64,000 nt of DNA, taken from positions 186,001 through 250,000 of the forward strand of contig NZ_JADYWL010000006.1 in assembly GCF_015864825.1 (NCBI RefSeq), in the 5' to 3' direction. Each line of letters opens with the position of its first letter. Positions within the stretch are counted from its first letter, which is position 1. Below, piece after piece: positions 60,466 to 64,000 of the stretch. Source of the stretch: Psychrobacter sp. NZS113 (GTDB taxonomy: Bacteria; Pseudomonadota; Gammaproteobacteria; Pseudomonadales; Moraxellaceae). The notes beneath the pieces are model-generated. The model was not told the origin of the DNA and did not search any database. It saw only the letters and a program-made list of their open reading frames with translations. The position numbers and the translations under genes are program-made.

Positions 60466-61536
60466 CTAGTCTCTAAGAGACCATGGTAGGGTTTCACCTG
60501 CCATAAGCGGGGTGAGAGAGCTACCATCGAAGTAAGGATAAGCGATAGGCACTTGCATAGGCGTATTGACAAGCGTAATCGTACTCTCATTTAATGGCAT
60601 GCCGTAGAACTGGGCACCAAAACGACTGGCAAAACCTTCTAGCTTGTCTATTTTACCAACGCTATCAAAGGCAGTGGCATACAATGGCAAGGCAGTAGCA
60701 GCGCTATAACAACCGGCACAGCCACAAGCAGCTTCTTTTTTATCTGTCGCATGCGGAGCAGAGTCAGTACCTAAGAAGAACTTTGGATTGCCGCTGGTCG
60801 CTACGTCTAATAATACTTTTTGATGGCTTTCACGCTTCAGGATAGGTAAGCAATAAAAATGCGGTTTGATACCACCGACCAATAAATGATTACGGTTAAA
60901 CATCAAATGCTGCGGGGTGATAGTGGCGGCAACATGATTGCCTTGCGCCAATACAAAGTCTGCTGCATCACTAGTAGTGATATGTTCGACTACGATTTTT
61001 AAGCTAGGGAACTTTACGATAATCTGTGCCAATACTTCATCTAAAAAGCGCTTTTCACGATCGAAAATATCAATATGGTCTTGAGTGACTTCACCATGTA
61101 TCAATAGTGGCAAGTCGTATTTTTCTAGTGCTTCAAAGACATCGACACAAGCATTGATATTGGTGACGCCGTCAGCAGAGTTGGTGGTGGCCCCAGCAGG
61201 ATATAGCTTAACGGCCTGTACGATACCTGATTTTGCTGCCATCTCGATGTCTTGTGCAGTCGTTTTATCAGTCAGATATAAGGTCATACGGGGGTCGAAC
61301 GCTGTTTTGCGCTCTGTGCTCAAGCTACTAGCTTCCAGATGTGACATTATGCGCGCGCGGTAAGCACGTGCATCGTCGACATTCTTGACGGGCGGTACTA
61401 GGTTTGGCATGCAAATCACACGATTAAAGCTATTTGCCGCATGCGGTACTGTCGTACTCAATGCTGTGCTATCACGCAAGTGGATATGCCAGTCGTCTGG
61501 TTGAAGGATGGTCAATTCTCTAATCGAATCAGTCAT
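60466..61536 (-). CDS. pyrC: dihydroorotase
   Basis: A 356-residue zinc amidohydrolase of pyrimidine synthesis. Metal ligands are seen in DDWHIHLRD, the carboxylated lysine in [22 protein letters not shown], and DSAPH. The C-terminal loop includes FYGMPLNE. Length matches the class II bacterial enzyme. It converts carbamoyl aspartate to dihydroorotate. No other pyr gene is adjacent in the minus strand. Confidence 0.96.
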   Translation of the reverse strand: MTDSIRELTILQPDDWHIHLRDSTALSTTVPHAANSFNRVICMPNLVPPVKNVDDARAYRARIMSHLEASSLSTERKTAFDPRMTLYLTDKTTAQDIEMAAKSGIVQAVKLYPAGATTNSADGVTNINACVDVFEALEKYDLPLLIHGEVTQDHIDIFDREKRFLDEVLAQIIVKFPSLKIVVEHITTSDAADFVLAQGNHVAATITPQHLMFNRNHLLVGGIKPHFYCLPILKRESHQKVLLDVATSGNPKFFLGTDSAPHATDKKEAACGCAGCYSAATALPLYATAFDSVGKIDKLEGFASRFGAQFYGMPLNESTITLVNTPMQVPIAYPYFDGSSLTPLMAGETLPWSLRD

Positions 61537-61936
61537 AATGTCGTAGCGCTCTGTGTCGTCATATATGGGAATAAAACGGAGTGGTGTTATGTGGCTATCA
61601 TAACAGATTTGCCCACTTGACTAAATATGCGACTCACTCTCTGTACATAATTCATTGGTCGCACTGTAGACTGTAAAAGGTTTTGCGTATTCTGCTAGTA
61701 TTCTATGAAGAATAATGATTTTTAAATGTATAAAATGGTTTGGTTTATCATGATTAGATAACAATCTCATAGAGATAGCTTATATCCATTGCCTCATCAT
61801 TCAATTACAAGCTCACTCCTTATGGCCGTGGCACTTTTGCCTATAGTAAATATGATGTACACTGAGTAAGTAGTTTACCTTTCGATTAAATCTTAGTGCT
61901 TTTACCACAATTAAATTCTCATAATAGGAGTTATTC
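61537..61936. other. divergent region, pyrC / argG
   Basis: About 400 bases, no gene supported. No ARG-box-like palindrome was convincing. It should hold both promoters. Confidence 0.45.
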
Positions 61937-63175
61937 ATGGCTCAACTTGATCCGAAAAATATTAATAAAATCGTATTGGCATATTCAGGTGGTCTTGATA
62001 CCTCAATCATCGCTAAATGGCTGCAAGAGACTTATGATGCAGAGGTTATTACCTTTACCGCAGATATCGGTCAAGGCGAAGAAGTTGAGCCAGCACGCGC
62101 TAAAGCAGAAGCCATGGGTATCAAACATATCCATATCGAAGACTTACGCGAAGAGTTTGCCCGTGACTACGTATTCCCAATGTTCCGTGCTAATGCTATC
62201 TATGAAGGCGAGTATTTGCTCGGTACTTCTATCGCCCGCCCGCTAATCGCCAAGCGTTTGGTTGAGATTGCTAAAGAGCATAATGCTGATGCCATTAGCC
62301 ATGGTGCTACTGGTAAAGGTAATGACCAAGTACGTTTTGAGCTAGGTGCTGTTGCCTTATCGCCAGATGTAGTGACCATTGCCCCTTGGCGCGAGTGGGA
62401 CTTGTCTAGCCGTGAAAGCTTGATGGAATATGCGAAAGAGCACAACATTGCGATTGACTATGCGGGTAATAAGAAAAAATCTCCATACTCAATGGATGCG
62501 AACCTGCTACATATCTCTTATGAAGGCGGAATCCTAGAAGATCCATATGCTGAAGCAGAAGACGATATGTGGCGCTGGTCAGTCAGCCCAGAAGAAGCAC
62601 CTGACGAAGCACAATATCTAGAGCTAGAGTATCAAAAAGGCGACATCGTTGCTATCGATGGCGAAACACTCAAGCCTTTCGAAATTATGATCAAGCTCAA
62701 TGAGATTGGCGGTAAGCATGGTATCGGACGTTTAGATATCGTAGAAAACCGTTATGTTGGCATGAAGTCACGTGGTTGCTACGAGACGCCAGCGGGTACG
62801 ATTATGCTAAAAGCGCATCGCGGTATTGAGTCATTGACCTTAGACCGTGAAGCCGCGCATCTAAAAGATGAGCTAATGCCACGCTATGCTAAAACTATCT
62901 ACAACGGCTACTGGTTCAGTCCTGAGCGTATGATGTTGCAAGCGTTGATTGACAAATCACAAGAATACGTCAATGGTACGGTTCGCGTGAAGTTATATAA
63001 AGGTGCGGTAAGTGTGGTTGGACGTAAGTCTGATGATTCGTTATTTGACGAAAAGATCGCAACTTTCGAAGATGATGCAGGCGCTTATGATCAAAAAGAT
63101 GCAGAAGGTTTTATCCGTCTTAATGGTTTACGTCTAGCTATTGAAGCCAGCCGTGGTCGCGATTTATCGAAGTAA
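61937..63175 (+). CDS. argG: argininosuccinate synthase
   Basis: A 412-residue enzyme of arginine synthesis, joining citrulline and aspartate with ATP. The ATP loop is [17 protein letters not shown] at about residues 12-28, followed by [10 protein letters not shown], the citrulline/aspartate region [15 protein letters not shown] and [17 protein letters not shown]. Length matches the family. AATAGGAG lies before the ATG at 61937. A terminator follows. Confidence 0.97.
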   Translation: MAQLDPKNINKIVLAYSGGLDTSIIAKWLQETYDAEVITFTADIGQGEEVEPARAKAEAMGIKHIHIEDLREEFARDYVFPMFRANAIYEGEYLLGTSIARPLIAKRLVEIAKEHNADAISHGATGKGNDQVRFELGAVALSPDVVTIAPWREWDLSSRESLMEYAKEHNIAIDYAGNKKKSPYSMDANLLHISYEGGILEDPYAEAEDDMWRWSVSPEEAPDEAQYLELEYQKGDIVAIDGETLKPFEIMIKLNEIGGKHGIGRLDIVENRYVGMKSRGCYETPAGTIMLKAHRGIESLTLDREAAHLKDELMPRYAKTIYNGYWFSPERMMLQALIDKSQEYVNGTVRVKLYKGAVSVVGRKSDDSLFDEKIATFEDDAGAYDQKDAEGFIRLNGLRLAIEASRGRDLSK

Positions 63176-63216
63176 GATTGTTAGATTACTCGTAATCAAT
63201 TAGAAAATTAAATCGT

Positions 63217-63249
63217 AAAAAAAGAGGCTCTATACAGGGCCTCTTTTTT
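63217..63249. terminator. bidirectional terminator after argG
   Basis: AAAAAGAGGCTCT pairs with AGGGCCTCTTTTT (one mismatch) with T and A runs. It lies between argG and the convergent edge gene. Confidence 0.85.
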
Positions 63250-63311
63250 ATTGCTGATAGTCTATGATTAAATACTTATGATAACAGCTACGTTTAAATC
63301 ATTGATCTTTT

Positions 63312-63998
63312 CTACTCAGCTTCAGCTGTTTCTACAACATCTTCATCATCTACCATCACGATTGCGACATCTTGCTGCTGGCGTTCTTCAAGAGTCTTTT
63401 GTTCCAGTAATACCTCTTCTGTTGCCAACATAGCACCGTCAGACTTTTGCATTTGATATTTGAGGGTTGCCAATCCACCCAGTATACTAATGACCAGAAT
63501 GATAATGATAATAACGGGGTTTTTCCAAAGTGGTGTGGCAGCCTCGTATTCAATCGGTTTTTCACTGATCGTTGCTGGCGTGTTGTCGCTATTTCCACTG
63601 ATTAGACCTAAGCTAACTAAAGGTGGCTTGGGCGGGGTAGCAGGTTCAGAATTTACGCGCAGTCGATTGCGACTGAGATAGATGTCTGATATTTTTGCGA
63701 GTTGTAGTAACCAACGTTGATGTGGTAATGCAATATCATGCATTTCAGCAAACACCAGCATGTCGTTATGGCGTCCTTGTTGCAAGTTATCAGGTGAGCG
63801 GCCAATGGCTTTTAAATAGTTACCTGTAGCCAGTTGCATGTCTTGAACAGGCTCATAGCTTTCAGGTTTGAATGCCGTCAGTTCGTACCAGTAAGGATCG
63901 AAAGGCGGTGGGATGCTTGAGAGCTGCTCCGTACTTAATAAGCCAGCCTCTGATGGGCTTTCTGTTCCCGTGTCTACTGTATTTTCGACTGCTATCAC
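63312..63998 (-). CDS. partial or edge-truncated membrane protein of unknown function
   Basis: At least 228 residues. The frame is open to the window edge, with a possible GTG at 63998, so it may continue upstream. Residues about 161-179 form a single membrane helix (PVIIIIILVISILGGLATL). The part before it is polar, with a segment around 30-115 (PPPFDPYWYELTAF to ISDIYLSRNRLRV) that may be a small domain. A Glu/Asp-rich tail follows the helix. I do not recognise it. Confidence 0.6.
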   Translation of the reverse strand: MIAVENTVDTGTESPSEAGLLSTEQLSSIPPPFDPYWYELTAFKPESYEPVQDMQLATGNYLKAIGRSPDNLQQGRHNDMLVFAEMHDIALPHQRWLLQLAKISDIYLSRNRLRVNSEPATPPKPPLVSLGLISGNSDNTPATISEKPIEYEAATPLWKNPVIIIIILVISILGGLATLKYQMQKSDGAMLATEEVLLEQKTLEERQQQDVAIVMVDDEDVVETAEAE

Positions 63999-64000
63999 GG

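Noticed and set aside
61537-61936. ARG box before argG
   Set aside because: No palindrome close to the ArgR consensus was found by eye.

Overview
The window looks like chromosome of a Psychrobacter-like member of the Moraxellaceae (Gammaproteobacteria). This is inferred from moderate AT richness, the style of the encoded proteins, and the pyrG-kdsA-eno-ftsB-ispD gene order typical of the class. It is mostly single-copy housekeeping DNA interleaved with short accessory islands. I saw no prophage, integrase, full-length transposase or CRISPR array.

Region 1 (1-2700) is a RutR-type TetR regulator convergent with an NCS2 purine permease. Each gene is preceded by a near-identical palindrome of the RutR operator type. 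Region 2 (2.9-18.1 kb) is a nearly complete iron uptake island. It holds two TonB-dependent receptors, a cytosolic siderophore-interacting flavoreductase, a PepSY membrane protein, a minus-strand siderophore ABC transporter (lipoprotein binding protein, two FecCD permeases, ATPase) and a divergent tonB-exbB-exbD set. Five Fur-box-like sites sit upstream of the receptor genes and in the divergent promoter region. Together the genes cover outer membrane capture, energy coupling, periplasmic capture, inner membrane import and reductive iron release.

Region 3 (18.1-33.2 kb) holds a DUF2799-like lipoprotein, topA, sodC, lon, a YuiF/NhaC-type antiporter, a small block of unknown genes with an internal duplication (28.2-30.2 kb), a 5-formyl-THF cyclo-ligase gene, fumC and a peroxiredoxin. 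Region 4 (33.2-38.3 kb) has a probable abortive-infection (HEPN-type) gene bracketed by two nearly identical terminators, a MipA-like outer membrane protein, a rhomboid protease carrying a pentapeptide-repeat insert, a lactate dehydrogenase-like flavoenzyme, a glutaredoxin-like protein and a 174-bp MITE-like element.

Region 5 (38.4-48.4 kb) has mtgA, ppk, four consecutive small cysteine-free hydrophilic proteins, miaE, malate synthase G and a porin. Region 6 (48.5-57.6 kb) is pyrG-kdsA, a copper island (a cysteine-less HMA-like protein, CopZ, CopA), then eno-ftsB-ispD. Region 7 (57.9-64 kb) has a membrane-anchored BLUF photoreceptor with a TTG start, tRNA-Glu, a tiny basic-tailed membrane protein, rnt, pyrC, argG and one gene cut by the window edge.

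The best candidates for undescribed biology are the AbiJ/HEPN-like gene in its terminator duplication, the four-gene disordered-protein cluster, the rhomboid-pentapeptide fusion, the BLUF-transmembrane protein and the cysteine-less HMA partner of the copper island. All family assignments are from motif recognition by eye. No database search was run.
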